Both the position numbers and the translations under genes were made by a program. Positions 24,148-32,605 of a stretch of 35,243 nucleotides of DNA are shown one piece after another (the stretch's first letter is position 1; every line of letters starts with the position of its first letter). Source of the DNA: Pirellula sp. (GTDB taxonomy: Bacteria; Planctomycetota; Planctomycetia; Pirellulales; Pirellulaceae). Location of the stretch: contig JALOQZ010000010.1 of assembly GCA_025459245.1 (NCBI GenBank), positions 1-35,243 of the forward strand. The letters run 5' to 3'. The notes under the pieces are model-generated. The model was given only the letters and a program-made list of their open reading frames with translations, had not been told where the DNA came from and did no database searches.

Positions 24148-24864
24148 GTGACCTTGCCATCGACGGACGAGTATGCCTCCCAGTGGTCGAGTCGCTGGAG
24201 TTCCATCATCGTTCCTTGGATACGAGTCCGGTTGGCTGAAGCAGACGCAGGCCACGGATTCGATCATGTGCAACGAGTTGTTCAAAATGCCACTTTGATC
24301 GGCCATCAGGAGCGGGCCTACGCAGAGATTGTTCTTCCCGCAGCTTGGCTCCACGATTGCGTTCTCGTACCAAAGAATTCGCCCGATCGAAGCAAAGCGT
24401 CGCGGATGGCGGCGGCCGCTGCTGTTGAGTTTCTTCATTCCGTCCACTACCCCGTCGAATGGATCGCACCCATCGAGCATTGCATCGCCGCACACAGTTT
24501 TTCTGCAGGGATCCCCTGTGAAAGCCTGGAAGCCAAAGTCGTCCAAGACGCAGATCGGCTCGAAGCTATTGGTGCCATCGGCATTTCGCGATGCTTGATG
24601 ACGGGCGGATCGATGCGGCAATTGCTTTACCATGCCGATCAGCCTTTTCCCATAGAACGTCCCCCACAGGACAATGTGCAGTCGATCGATCACTTCTTCG
24701 CAAAACTGCTTGGGCTAGGAAAGACTATGCAAACCGAGCATGGCCGCGCGATCGCATCTCAGAGAACCGAGTTTATGATCTCCTTCCTCCGCCAGCTTGC
24801 GAATGAAATCGGCGTCGATCAAGCCGATTTGGACCGCGCCTTGGCCAAGGCTTCTTTGAAATAA
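24148..24864 (+). CDS. HD-domain phosphohydrolase (YedJ-like)
   Basis: This is a metal-dependent HD-superfamily hydrolase of ~238 residues. Metal-binding residues are seen as GHGFDHVQRVV (first His), WLHDCVL (the HD pair) and the later IEHCIAAHSF and VQDADRLEAIGAIG. This order matches YedJ-type proteins. These act on nucleotides or other phosphates, but the substrate here is unknown. The frame is open from GTG 24109, overlapping the preceding gene. I chose GTG 24148-24150 because GAAGGA (24135-24140) lies 7 nt upstream. That places the ribosome binding site across the stop of the J-like gene, implying coupling. The ATG-less start is unusual but well supported. Confidence 0.85.
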   Translation: MTLPSTDEYASQWSSRWSSIIVPWIRVRLAEADAGHGFDHVQRVVQNATLIGHQERAYAEIVLPAAWLHDCVLVPKNSPDRSKASRMAAAAAVEFLHSVHYPVEWIAPIEHCIAAHSFSAGIPCESLEAKVVQDADRLEAIGAIGISRCLMTGGSMRQLLYHADQPFPIERPPQDNVQSIDHFFAKLLGLGKTMQTEHGRAIASQRTEFMISFLRQLANEIGVDQADLDRALAKASLK

Positions 24865-24921
24865 ACTCCCTCTGGTCCATCGTTGCATTTTGGTCCTCAC
24901 GCGACGATAACTAAAAGCCTC

Positions 24922-24975
24922 TCCGAAAACCATTGGAAACCGCGGCTAGCTCCAAAGCGGCTAATGGTTTTCGGA
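24922..24975 (-). repeat. 54-bp palindromic repeat, copy A
   Basis: The outer arms TCCGAAAACCAT and ATGGTTTTCGGA are perfect 12-bp inverted repeats. The 30-bp centre contains CCGCGGCTAGC and GCGGCTAA. It is oriented opposite to copies B and C (4 mismatches to C over 54 bp). It lies in the ~200-bp gap between the HD gene and the PVC heme gene. Confidence 0.9.
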
Positions 24976-25063
24976 TATCCCCTCCATCCTCCGATGCCGC
25001 TTACCATGGCGAGAAGTCGGAGATACTCCCACCCCCTCCACTCGTGCCTTGGGCGAACAAATA

Positions 25064-28000
25064 ATGCTGCAACGTCTCGCATGGACATGGCTTCCTCTTC
25101 TAGGCATAGGGATGGGAGCTGCGGTCGTCCCGAACTTGTCGTCTCTAAACGCCCAAGAACCCGGCCAAGCGAATTTAAGCGCCGAACTACCGCGCATCCC
25201 TCCCAAAGAGCCTGCCGAGGCGATGCGTGCTATTGAAATCAAACCAGGGTACCGATTGGAGCTGGCTGCTGCTGAGCCGGAAGTGCGTGATCCTGTCGCT
25301 ATCGCATTCGACGAAGACGCTCGCATGTTCGTCGTGGAAATGTGCGATTACTCCGAACAGGATCAAGACTTTCTCGGTACGATCCATCGACTGGAGGATC
25401 GCGATCAGGACGGCCGGTATGAAACGAGCGTTCTGTTTGCAGACAAGCTATCATGGCCAACAGGTGCGATCTGCTACGACGGAGGGATCTTTGTCGCCGC
25501 AGCGCCGGACATCTGGTACCTGAAGGACACCGACGGAGATGGAAAGTCGGATGTGCGCCGGAAAGTCTTCAGCGGCTTTGGACGACAAAACGTTCAAGGA
25601 CTTTTGAACAGTTTCTGCTGGGGCATCGACAATCGCATTTACTGCCAAGTCAGCAGCTCTGGCGCCGCAATCACCAGACCGGATCGCCCCGATCTCCCCC
25701 CGGTGAACGCCAACGGCCGGGACTTCTCCTTTGATCCCATCACGCTCGATATCCGACTCGAAAGCGGCGGTGGACAACATGGAATGAGCTTTGACGATTG
25801 GGGTCGCAGGTTCGTCTGCCACAACAGCGATCACCTTCAAATGTTTGTCTACGCCGATCGATACTCCAACCTTTGCAAATCCTATCCGCTTCCCCCCTCG
25901 AGACAAAGCATCGCCTCAGATGGTCCACAAGCGAATGTGTATCGAATCAGTCCCGTAGAACCTTGGAGAATCGTGCGCACTCGCATGCGAGTTACCAATC
26001 AAACTCCAGGTGTGATCGAAGGAGGTGGTCGAGCATCCGGTTACTTCACCAGCGCGACCGGAATCACAATCTACCGCGGCGATGCCTTTCCTGACGATAT
26101 GGCTGGTGTCGCAATCGTCGGTGACGTTGGCAGCAACATCGTCCATCGAAAAAAATTGGTCGATTCGGGCTCGTCGATGATTGGCCATCGCATCGACCCG
26201 GAATCCGAGTTCCTTGCAGCTACCGACACCTGGTTTCGCCCTGTGCAGTTTGCAAATGCTCCCGACGGAACTCTCTATGTGGCTGACCTCTACCGAGAAG
26301 TCATCGAACATCCTAAATCGCTTCCCGAAGAGATCAAAAAGCACCTGGATCTAACAAGCGGTAGAGACCGCGGTCGTATTTACCGCATCGCTCCCGCTGA
26401 CTATAAACACAACGCTGCACCCAAGCTTTCGAAACAGTCCCCAATGCAATGGGTGAAGAGTCTTGAGAGCACCAACGGCTGGTCCCGCGATACCGCTTCG
26501 CGGCTTCTCTTTGAACATCTTTCCCTCCGAGCGACCGATCAAGAACGAAAGGAATTGATCGCCGATTTGGAGCAGTTGTTCAAGCGATCGCCTCGGGCGC
26601 AGACGCGAGTCCATGCGCTGGGACTGTTGGCTCGACTATCGGATACGAGAAACAGCCATATAGCGGGTCTATCGGATGTCCATCCCCGAGTGCGTGAATG
26701 GGCAATCTTATGGTTAGAAGACCGATTCGATTCCGATGAAAGGATTCAGACGCTTCTTCCCAAACTTGCGAAGGATTCCGATCCGAGGGTTCGGTTGCAG
26801 CTAGCACTATCGGTTATTGCATCGAAACTGCCAACGACGATGAAATCGGAACTGGCATATCAGATCCTTAAGAATTCCGGTTCGGACCCATGGATCGCTG
26901 CGGCTTGCTTCAACGCGATTGGATCGCAATCAACGGAAATCCTTATCGAACAACTCGCCAGTACGTCCGGAACGGTCGACTTAACCAGCCCCAATCCACT
27001 TGCAAGACTAGCTGGGAAGCTAGCTTCGCCGGATCAGCTTCAATCGTTGGACAGGACACTCTCGGCGCTTTCGAAATCCGGAATTGCCATCGAGCCGTTG
27101 GTTGCGGAGGTGCTCCATGCCATTCATGAACGAGGTCTGGCGGAATCGAAACGGGAGGAGCTATTCGTAGTCCTTCCCTTTCTCTCTTCTATGCGGCTTT
27201 CTTTGATTGAAAAAAGTCGACTCGATTTCAGCCAAAGCGATCTTCCTATCGCAGAACGGAGGGAAGCGATCCGCCGCTTGATGTGGCAACCGCGCGACAA
27301 CGATGTTCCTTCGCTCGCAGGCCTCATCCACCAGCGGGAACCACAAGAGATTCAGATCGCAGCTGCGACTGCTTTGCGACAGTTCACTTCATCCACTGTT
27401 CCTGTCGAGCTGCTTAAGTCATGGTCCATGATGTCCCCCAAACTCCGCTCGATAACATCCGACATACTCTTCTCGCGCGCTGCTTGGGTCGAGGAGTTGA
27501 TCGCACAAGCAGAGAATGGTCAATTCAACTTGGCCGATCTGGACATCATTCGGCAAAACGGCCTGAGAAACGATCGCAAATGGAAAGATCGTGTTGAAAA
27601 GCTATTCGCAAGCTCTTCTTTCGGGTCTCGGGGAGAGGTATTCGAAACGTACCGCGCCGCCCTGAACCTATCTGGTGACAAGCAGAAAGGAAAGCAAGTC
27701 TTCGCTCAATCCTGTGCAGCTTGTCATAAACTAGAAGGCGTAGGTTACGAGCTGGCCCCGAGTTTAGCGTCCTTTCAATTCCGCGGTTCCGAAGCTTTCC
27801 TCCAAAATATTATTGAACCCAATCGTGAAGTGAATCCGCAATACGTTTCCTACACGATCGTCACCGCTGACGAACGCGTCTTGAGCGGAATGATTCAATC
27901 CGAATCGGCAGCGAGCGTCACGTTGGTTCGCGGTGAGAATCAAACCGACACCATCGAACGAAGCGATATTGCGGAGATGAAGAGTTCGAAGCTTTCTCTC

Positions 28001-28078
28001 ATGCCAGAGGGATTAGAGAAGCAAATCGACGTCCAAAGCATGGCCGATCTTCTCGCATACCTGATGTCCGTCAAGTAG
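25064..28078 (+). CDS. PVC-type beta-propeller/HEAT/cytochrome c protein
   Basis: This is a large exported protein of ~1004 residues typical of Planctomycetes and Verrucomicrobia (PVC-type heme-binding, membrane-bound dehydrogenase domain). The signal peptide is LAWTWLPLLGIGMGAAVV and cleavage is near LNAQE. Residues ~45-410 form a beta-propeller with GYRLELAAAEPEVRDPVAIA, LEDRDQDGRYE, DTDGDGKSD and GGGQHGMSFDDWG. Residues ~430-830 carry HEAT-like helical repeats. The C-terminal ~130 residues are a c-type cytochrome with heme site SCAACH (Cys ~884 and ~887) and the following VSYTIVTADERVLSGMI strand block. It should sit in the periplasm and oxidise an unknown, perhaps sugar-type, substrate. 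The frame is open from TTG 25049, but ATG 25064 starts the signal peptide properly. It is flanked by repeat copies A and B. Confidence 0.93.
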   Translation: MLQRLAWTWLPLLGIGMGAAVVPNLSSLNAQEPGQANLSAELPRIPPKEPAEAMRAIEIKPGYRLELAAAEPEVRDPVAIAFDEDARMFVVEMCDYSEQDQDFLGTIHRLEDRDQDGRYETSVLFADKLSWPTGAICYDGGIFVAAAPDIWYLKDTDGDGKSDVRRKVFSGFGRQNVQGLLNSFCWGIDNRIYCQVSSSGAAITRPDRPDLPPVNANGRDFSFDPITLDIRLESGGGQHGMSFDDWGRRFVCHNSDHLQMFVYADRYSNLCKSYPLPPSRQSIASDGPQANVYRISPVEPWRIVRTRMRVTNQTPGVIEGGGRASGYFTSATGITIYRGDAFPDDMAGVAIVGDVGSNIVHRKKLVDSGSSMIGHRIDPESEFLAATDTWFRPVQFANAPDGTLYVADLYREVIEHPKSLPEEIKKHLDLTSGRDRGRIYRIAPADYKHNAAPKLSKQSPMQWVKSLESTNGWSRDTASRLLFEHLSLRATDQERKELIADLEQLFKRSPRAQTRVHALGLLARLSDTRNSHIAGLSDVHPRVREWAILWLEDRFDSDERIQTLLPKLAKDSDPRVRLQLALSVIASKLPTTMKSELAYQILKNSGSDPWIAAACFNAIGSQSTEILIEQLASTSGTVDLTSPNPLARLAGKLASPDQLQSLDRTLSALSKSGIAIEPLVAEVLHAIHERGLAESKREELFVVLPFLSSMRLSLIEKSRLDFSQSDLPIAERREAIRRLMWQPRDNDVPSLAGLIHQREPQEIQIAAATALRQFTSSTVPVELLKSWSMMSPKLRSITSDILFSRAAWVEELIAQAENGQFNLADLDIIRQNGLRNDRKWKDRVEKLFASSSFGSRGEVFETYRAALNLSGDKQKGKQVFAQSCAACHKLEGVGYELAPSLASFQFRGSEAFLQNIIEPNREVNPQYVSYTIVTADERVLSGMIQSESAASVTLVRGENQTDTIERSDIAEMKSSKLSLMPEGLEKQIDVQSMADLLAYLMSVK

Positions 28079-28140
28079 TCCGACCCTGCGAGCTTGTTCA
28101 AAATTCGCTTGGCTGCCCTCGCCTTTATGAAGACTTTGGA

Positions 28141-28155
28141 CACTTTCGAAAAGTG
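28141..28155 (+). terminator. Short hairpin after the PVC heme gene
   Basis: CACTTT-CGA-AAAGTG is a perfect 6-bp stem with a 3-base loop, 63 bp after the stop. There is no T-tract after it, so a terminator is only possible. Repeat copy B follows 13 bp later. Confidence 0.3.
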
Positions 28156-28168
28156 CATTACGAGTCTA

Positions 28169-28222
28169 TCCGAAAACCATTAGCCGCCCTGGCGCTAGCC
28201 GCGGTTTCCGATGGTTTTCGGA
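28169..28222 (+). repeat. 54-bp palindromic repeat, copy B
   Basis: The perfect 12-bp arms extend to 15 bp here (CTATCCGAAAACCAT and ATGGTTTTCGGATAG, 28166-28180 and 28211-28225). It differs from copy C at 2 of 54 positions, in the centre only. The outer arm ends 3 bp from the cysA stop. Confidence 0.92.
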
Positions 28223-28228
28223 TAGGCT

Positions 28229-29311
28229 CTAAATACTGTAGTCGGGCACGAAGATTCGGGTGTTCGTGGGTTGAACAAAGACGGCATCTCCGGGAACAAG
28301 CCGCAGGTGCTGGAATCGCTCCATCGGCAGATCCACCCGAATCTCTTCATACTGTGCGGTGCTAAGAATCACTTTGGCTTGTGCGCCAGCCAAGTTGATG
28401 CGTTGGACTCTCGCAGCGATACTCTCATCGCTTAGCTTGTTGCGATCAACGGCCAATTCATGAGGGCGAACATAGATCTTTGCGGAGTCGCTTGCATCGG
28501 CGCCTCGACTCTCTTCACCCCTTTCCTCGCGAGCCGCCCCCCAAGTCGCCTTGCCATCCTGGACCCGTCCACGAAATACGTTCACGTTACCTAAGAAGTC
28601 AATAACGAACTCGGAGGTCGGATTATGAAAGACTTGTTCAGGCGATCCTACTTGTTCGATCTTTGCTTGATTCATAACGACCACGCGATCTGATACTTCT
28701 AACGCTTCTTCTTGATCGTGTGTTACAAGCACGGTCGTGGTATTTAGCTCGTCATGAAGTCTCCGCAACCATTGCCGCAGACTTTGTCGCACCTTGGCAT
28801 CGAGCGCACCAAAGGGTTCATCCAGCAAAAGTACACGAGGTTCGATGGCGAGCGCTCGGGCAAGCGCGACACGCTGCCGTTGACCACCAGATAGTTGCGT
28901 CGGAAATCGATCGCCGAAGCCTTCCAGTTGAATCAATCGAAGAAGTTCGCGTACTCGATCTTGAATCTCTTTCTTGCTAGGTCTCTTATCTCGAGGTCGA
29001 ACTCGCAACCCGAAGGCGATATTGTCGAAGACGGTCATGTGTTTGAAGAGGGCATAATGCTGGAATACGAAACCAACATGCCTTTTTCCTACCGGCATAC
29101 TTACAACATCCTCATCGAAAAAGAGGATTTGACTGCCCGGGTTAGAATCTGGGATATCCATCCCGGCGATGATACGCAGGAGTGTCGTTTTTCCTGAACC
29201 GGAAGGCCCCAACAGAGAGATCAACTCCCCTGTTTCAATACGCAGATTCACATCCTTCAGCGCGGTGAAAGACCCAAACGATTTGCTGATGTTTTTTATT
29301 TCGACGGACAT
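28229..29311 (-). CDS. cysA: Sulfate/thiosulfate ABC transporter ATP-binding protein
   Basis: This is the ATPase subunit of the sulfate uptake complex. Walker A is GPSGSGKTT, the ABC signature [16 protein letters not shown], Walker [13 protein letters not shown] and the switch His is in [11 protein letters not shown]-terminal regulatory TOBE-like part spans ~235-360. It has the usual length of CysA (360). It is the last gene of sbp-cysT-cysW-cysA but is separated from cysW by 127 bp that hold repeat copy C, so its expression may differ from the others. Sulfate rather than molybdate is chosen because Sbp/CysT/CysW precede it. Exact anion range cannot be told. Confidence 0.95.
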   Translation of the reverse strand: MSVEIKNISKSFGSFTALKDVNLRIETGELISLLGPSGSGKTTLLRIIAGMDIPDSNPGSQILFFDEDVVSMPVGKRHVGFVFQHYALFKHMTVFDNIAFGLRVRPRDKRPSKKEIQDRVRELLRLIQLEGFGDRFPTQLSGGQRQRVALARALAIEPRVLLLDEPFGALDAKVRQSLRQWLRRLHDELNTTTVLVTHDQEEALEVSDRVVVMNQAKIEQVGSPEQVFHNPTSEFVIDFLGNVNVFRGRVQDGKATWGAAREERGEESRGADASDSAKIYVRPHELAVDRNKLSDESIAARVQRINLAGAQAKVILSTAQYEEIRVDLPMERFQHLRLVPGDAVFVQPTNTRIFVPDYSI

Positions 29312-29378
29312 GGCTATTGAAATTGGTAGTTGGTTGTGGGAACCGGTGGCTAGTGTCTTGTTGTTGACTTACAGCCTG

Positions 29379-29432
29379 TCCGAAAACCATTAGCCGCTCC
29401 GGCGCTAGCCGCGGTTTCCGATGGTTTTCGGA
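29379..29432 (+). repeat. 54-bp palindromic repeat, copy C, inside the sulfate operon
   Basis: It has the same orientation as copy B, with 52 of 54 identical bases and perfect outer arms. It occupies the gap between the cysW stop (29439) and the cysA start (29311), so it should fold into a long hairpin in the operon mRNA. Confidence 0.92.
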
Positions 29433-29438
29433 TGGGCT

Positions 29439-30272
29439 CTATGTGGACTTCATACGACGCTCTAAGATCGTCTTGCCGATCAACGTTAATACACCTAAAC
29501 CCGCGAGAACCGATGCCAGGGCGAAAGCTGCAGCCGACTGGTATTCCGAATAAAGTGCATCGATCTGCAATGGCAGTGTATTGGTTCTCCCTCGAATATT
29601 GGAGGAAACGATGGAAACCGCGCCAAACTCACCCATGGCTCTCGCATTGCATAGCAGGACACCGTAGAGCAATGCCCATTTGATGTTGGGTAGGGTGACT
29701 TTCCAAAAGGTTTGCCATCCGTTGGCACCTAGCGATATTGCAGCCCACTCTTCGTCGCTTCCTTGCTCCTGCATGAGAGGTATCAACTCTCTCGCCACAA
29801 ACGGAAACGTTACAAAGACGGTTGCGAGTATCACGCCCGGTACACCAAAGATGACTTGGATTCCGCGATCGGAAAGCCACTCTCCCCACCAACCTTGCGA
29901 TCCGAATACAAGTACGAGCATCAATCCTGCAACGATAGGCGATATAGCGAATGGTAGATCGATGATGGTTATCAGAATGCTCTTGCCTCGAAACTGGTAC
30001 TTGGTGGTCGCCCAGGCGGCAGCGACTCCAAACACCAAATTGAGCGGTACAGCCACTCCCGCTGTCAGGAGAGTCATCTTGACCGCGCTCCAAGCGTTTC
30101 GGTCTGAGAGCGATCGAATGTAGAACGCGATCCCTTTTGCCAATGCCTCTTGAAAGATAACGATCAACGGCAACAGAAGAAGGAACGTGAGAAAGGAGAT
30201 GGTGACTCCGATCAGCAGCCATCGGACCCACCATGGATCCTGAGAATATAGTTTGGTCTTGCTAGAATCCAT
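29439..30272 (-). CDS. cysW: Sulfate ABC transporter permease CysW
   Basis: This is one of the two membrane-spanning subunits of the sulfate permease. The start is ATG 30270-30272, preceded by GGGAGG with 8 nt spacing. The open frame runs much further upstream into cysT and should not be used. The product has 277 residues and about six helices. The family pattern includes LIVIFQEALAKG, FAISPIVAGLMLVLVFGSQG (CysW-type) and the cytoplasmic EAA-like loop EEWAAISLGANGWQTFWKVTLPN, which docks on CysA. It lies 2 bp after the cysT stop, so the two are tightly coupled. Confidence 0.93.
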   Translation of the reverse strand: MDSSKTKLYSQDPWWVRWLLIGVTISFLTFLLLLPLIVIFQEALAKGIAFYIRSLSDRNAWSAVKMTLLTAGVAVPLNLVFGVAAAWATTKYQFRGKSILITIIDLPFAISPIVAGLMLVLVFGSQGWWGEWLSDRGIQVIFGVPGVILATVFVTFPFVARELIPLMQEQGSDEEWAAISLGANGWQTFWKVTLPNIKWALLYGVLLCNARAMGEFGAVSIVSSNIRGRTNTLPLQIDALYSEYQSAAAFALASVLAGLGVLTLIGKTILERRMKST

Positions 30273-30274
30273 GT

Positions 30275-31111
30275 TTAGGCCCTCCCTGTTTTCTTGTTCG
30301 CGATCCACTGGATTCCTTGCACGAGCATCAAGCTGGCAAAAGTCGCTAACAATAAAACCATGGCGACTGCGGATGCGCCCGCGATGTCCGATTCCTCGAT
30401 CTTGTTCGAGATTACAAGAGATATGATCTCCGTTTTGTTGGGCAGATTTCCTGACATATAGACAACGCTTCCGTACTCCCCGAGAGATCGAGCGAATGCC
30501 AACGTAAAACCGGTGATCATTGCAGGGAGGATGCTCGGAAAGGTTACCTTGGTGAACGTCTGCCATCGGCTAGCCCCCAAACTTGCAGCAGCCTGCTCCA
30601 TTTCAGCGTCCAATTCTTCGATCGCCGGTTGCATCGTGCGCACCACGAAGGGCAAACCGATGAAGAGTAGTGCGATTAAAACCCCCAGAAAGGAAATGGA
30701 CGTCTGAATTCCCCAAGGCAGGAGAAAGCTTCCAACGGGCCCATTGGGACCATAGATCGCCATGAGGGCGATACCGGAAACGGCAGTTGGCATCGCGAAA
30801 GGAAGATCCACAATGGCATCGAAAAACCGCGAACCGAAGAATCGATACCGGACTAGGGACCAAGCGATGATGGAACCGAAAAGCGTGTTTATTAGTGCCG
30901 CTAGAAAGGACGCTCCAAACGTTAGCCGTAGCGCCGAACTAACTCGAGGATGCGTTAAAGTAGCCGCGAGCTCCGTCCAAGGTGTCGCGGCGGACTTGAG
31001 CATCAGGGCGGTTAGAGGAATGAGCAGGATCAAAGACGAGTATAAAAGCGTATACCCGATCGTAAGACCAAAACCGGGTAAACGGTTTTGTCTCTTCAAA
31101 TTGGAAAACAT
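30275..31111 (-). CDS. cysT: Sulfate ABC transporter permease CysT (CysU)
   Basis: This is the second permease subunit of the sulfate complex. The start is ATG 31109-31111, with AAGGAAG 6 nt upstream. The upstream extension to 31204 overlaps sbp and is not supported. The product has 278 residues and about six helices, starting with IGYTLLYSSLILLIPLTALM. CysT features include VDLPFAMPTAVSGIALMAIYG and the EAA loop EMEQAAASLGASRWQTFTKVTFPS, followed by GEYGSVVYMSGN. It stops 2 bp before cysW begins and starts 23 bp after the sbp stop. Confidence 0.93.
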   Translation of the reverse strand: MFSNLKRQNRLPGFGLTIGYTLLYSSLILLIPLTALMLKSAATPWTELAATLTHPRVSSALRLTFGASFLAALINTLFGSIIAWSLVRYRFFGSRFFDAIVDLPFAMPTAVSGIALMAIYGPNGPVGSFLLPWGIQTSISFLGVLIALLFIGLPFVVRTMQPAIEELDAEMEQAAASLGASRWQTFTKVTFPSILPAMITGFTLAFARSLGEYGSVVYMSGNLPNKTEIISLVISNKIEESDIAGASAVAMVLLLATFASLMLVQGIQWIANKKTGRA

Positions 31112-31134
31112 GACGCACTTCCTTGATAGTCGTT

Positions 31135-32220
31135 TTATGGAGCGAACACTTGATCGAAGATTCCCGTTCGATCCTTGAAATGGACCTCTTGTGCTTCCTC
31201 CCAATCACGGACGATATCTGATAGCGCGAAGAGCTTCAGATCGACAAAGTTCTTCTTTGTCTCTTCGGTCAGCGCATTCGAGTTGCGGGGGCGATAAAAA
31301 TGCTTGGCTGCCAAACGTTGACCTTCGTCGCTATAGAGGTATTCAAGATAAGCAGCCGCGACTTGATTCGTACCATGCTTGTTCGCGTTTTGCGTGACAA
31401 CGGCAACAGGAGGCTCTGCCAAAATACTAAGGCTTGGTACGACGATCTCGACTTCACTTTGCCCCGATTCTCGCAACGCCAAGAAAGCTTCATTCTCCCA
31501 AGCGAGGAGGACATCGCCGATCTTGCGTTGCAGGAACGTATTGGTCGCAGCCCGAGCAGCCGTATCGAGAACCGGAACATTCTTGTACAGCTTGCCAATG
31601 AACTCTTTTGCCTTAACCTTCGCTGCCTCGACTTCAGCCTCTTTGCTCGGATCCTTGATGACCGCCAAATCGCCGAGTTCTTTTTGAAGTGCAAAGCCCC
31701 AAGCAGCAAGGTAGTTCCAACGCGCTCCACCACCAGTCTTGGGATTCGGGGTGATCACCTCGACTCCGTCTCGAACGAGATCGTCCCAGTCTCGAATATT
31801 CTTGGGATTCCCCTTCCGAACCAAAAACACAATCGTCGATGTGTAGGGCGAACTATTGTGAGGAAGCTTCGTCTGCCAATCCGGATCGAGGCGCTTAGAA
31901 CTCTTTGCGATCAAATCGATATCTCCCGCCAAAGCGAGCGAGACCACATCCGCATCAAGTCCTTCATTCACCGCACGGGCTTGCTTTCCTGAGCCGCCGT
32001 GGGATTGGTCGATCAGGACCGTTTGCCCCGTCTCTTTCTCCCAATGCTTGGCAAATGTCTCATTGAACTCAACATAAAACTCGCGAGTCGGATCGTAGGA
32101 GACGTTGAGAAGCTTTACCGAACCGGCTCTCCCCCCTGGAGAGGATTCTTCGCTGCTCGAGCAGCCTTGCAAGACTCCGAGCGCTACTAATCCGACTGCG
32201 AAAAGCGACTTTGCATGCAT
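31135..32220 (-). CDS. sbp: Sulfate-binding lipoprotein of the sulfate ABC transporter
   Basis: This is an exported sulfate-binding protein anchored by a lipobox ([15 protein letters not shown], Cys ~19) rather than free in the periplasm. The start ATG 32218-32220 has AAGG 7 nt upstream; the longer frame to 32316 would run into the promoter region. The mature part shows the family signatures [35 protein letters not shown] and [18 protein letters not shown] (the sulfate-binding Ser/Gly residues), with [14 protein letters not shown] further on. Length (361) is usual. It heads the operon sbp-cysT-cysW-cysA. A sigma-54 -24/-12 match lies 67-82 bp upstream of the ATG, divergent from the activator gene. 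Confidence 0.94.
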   Translation of the reverse strand: MHAKSLFAVGLVALGVLQGCSSSEESSPGGRAGSVKLLNVSYDPTREFYVEFNETFAKHWEKETGQTVLIDQSHGGSGKQARAVNEGLDADVVSLALAGDIDLIAKSSKRLDPDWQTKLPHNSSPYTSTIVFLVRKGNPKNIRDWDDLVRDGVEVITPNPKTGGGARWNYLAAWGFALQKELGDLAVIKDPSKEAEVEAAKVKAKEFIGKLYKNVPVLDTAARAATNTFLQRKIGDVLLAWENEAFLALRESGQSEVEIVVPSLSILAEPPVAVVTQNANKHGTNQVAAAYLEYLYSDEGQRLAAKHFYRPRNSNALTEETKKNFVDLKLFALSDIVRDWEEAQEVHFKDRTGIFDQVFAP

Positions 32221-32286
32221 ATTGATACCTTGAGAGTTTCCGAGGCGATCCTTCGCTGGAGCTTTCGACCAGACACTCGCTCGGTC

Positions 32287-32302
32287 TGCAAACTCGGGGC
32301 CA
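32287..32302 (-). promoter_or_regulatory. Sigma-54 (-24/-12) promoter match for the sulfate operon
   Basis: On the minus strand the sequence is TGGCCC-CGAGT-TTGCA. It matches the consensus TGGCAC-N5-TTGCW in all bases but one and keeps the essential GG-N10-GC core. Transcription would begin about 11-13 bp downstream, near 32277, leaving a leader of about 55 bases before sbp. Basis: sequence match; activity is not shown. Confidence 0.65.
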
Positions 32303-32342
32303 TACCTTGATCCCATCCAGGGCTAAACCGTTCGCATCATCG

Positions 32343-32359
32343 AATTTGCTGAGCAAATT
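32343..32359. promoter_or_regulatory. Palindrome, possible activator site 1
   Basis: AATTTGC-TGA-GCAAATT is a perfect inverted repeat of 7 bp with a 3-bp centre. Its centre is about 74 bp upstream of the inferred sbp transcription start and about 145 bp upstream of that of the activator, which fits an enhancer-like site for a sigma-54 activator. Confidence 0.45.
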
Positions 32360-32421
32360 GACCAAGAAAAAATCTTCTCCCCCCAGGATGCGCGACGGGG
32401 AACGGCACCAAAAAGCCGTCA

Positions 32422-32451
32422 TATATCACGGCCGTGTGTTATATTTCACGG
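32422..32451. promoter_or_regulatory. Palindrome and near-repeat, possible activator site 2
   Basis: CACGGCCGTG (32427-32436) is a perfect 10-bp palindrome embedded in a larger imperfect one (ATAT...TATAT). The half-site TATATCACGG recurs as TATATTTCACGG 18 bp further on. It lies about 150 bp upstream of the inferred sbp start. Confidence 0.4.
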
Positions 32452-32468
32452 GATCCTGTGGCCGGCGA

Positions 32469-32484
32469 TGGCTTGTCTATTGCG
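32469..32484 (+). promoter_or_regulatory. Sigma-54 (-24/-12) promoter match for the activator gene
   Basis: On the plus strand TGGCTT-GTCTA-TTGCG keeps TGGC-N7-TTGC and the GG-N10-GC core. It is weaker than the opposite one (the AC of TGGCAC is TT). Transcription would start near 32495, about 110 bases before the activator ATG, implying autoregulation. Confidence 0.45.
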
Positions 32485-32605
32485 ATTCCAAGGCGTTGGG
32501 GAGATCGGCCGTTCGGCACAGGATTCGCAAACTGAGGACAGCCAGCGATCGATGGAAGAGCCATCGCGCAATGGATTCTAGGAAACGAACCGAAGCGAAT
32601 ACAGA

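Larger units (their letters stand above)
32221..32605. other. 385-bp divergent regulatory gap between sbp and the sigma-54 activator gene
   Basis: This gap holds two oppositely oriented sigma-54 promoter matches and two palindromes between them, listed as separate features. The start of the activator gene has only a weak ribosome binding site. No RNA gene or open frame of note is seen here. In particular I do not see a SAM-I riboswitch signature in front of sbp. Confidence 0.6.

Noticed and set aside
28141-28155. Canonical Rho-independent terminator after the PVC gene
   Set aside because: The stem is only 6 bp and no T-run follows; kept only as a weak possibility.
28895-29393. Open frames on the plus strand over the 5' part of cysA
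   Set aside because: Antisense to conserved ABC motifs; composition typical of shadows.
24922-29432. CRISPR array or composite transposon
   Set aside because: Only three widely separated palindromic repeats, no regular spacers, no cas or transposase genes; flanking genes are ordinary chromosomal functions.
32398-32414. Another sigma-54-like site (GG...GC) before the palindrome
   Set aside because: The GG-GC spacing is 9 instead of 10 bases.
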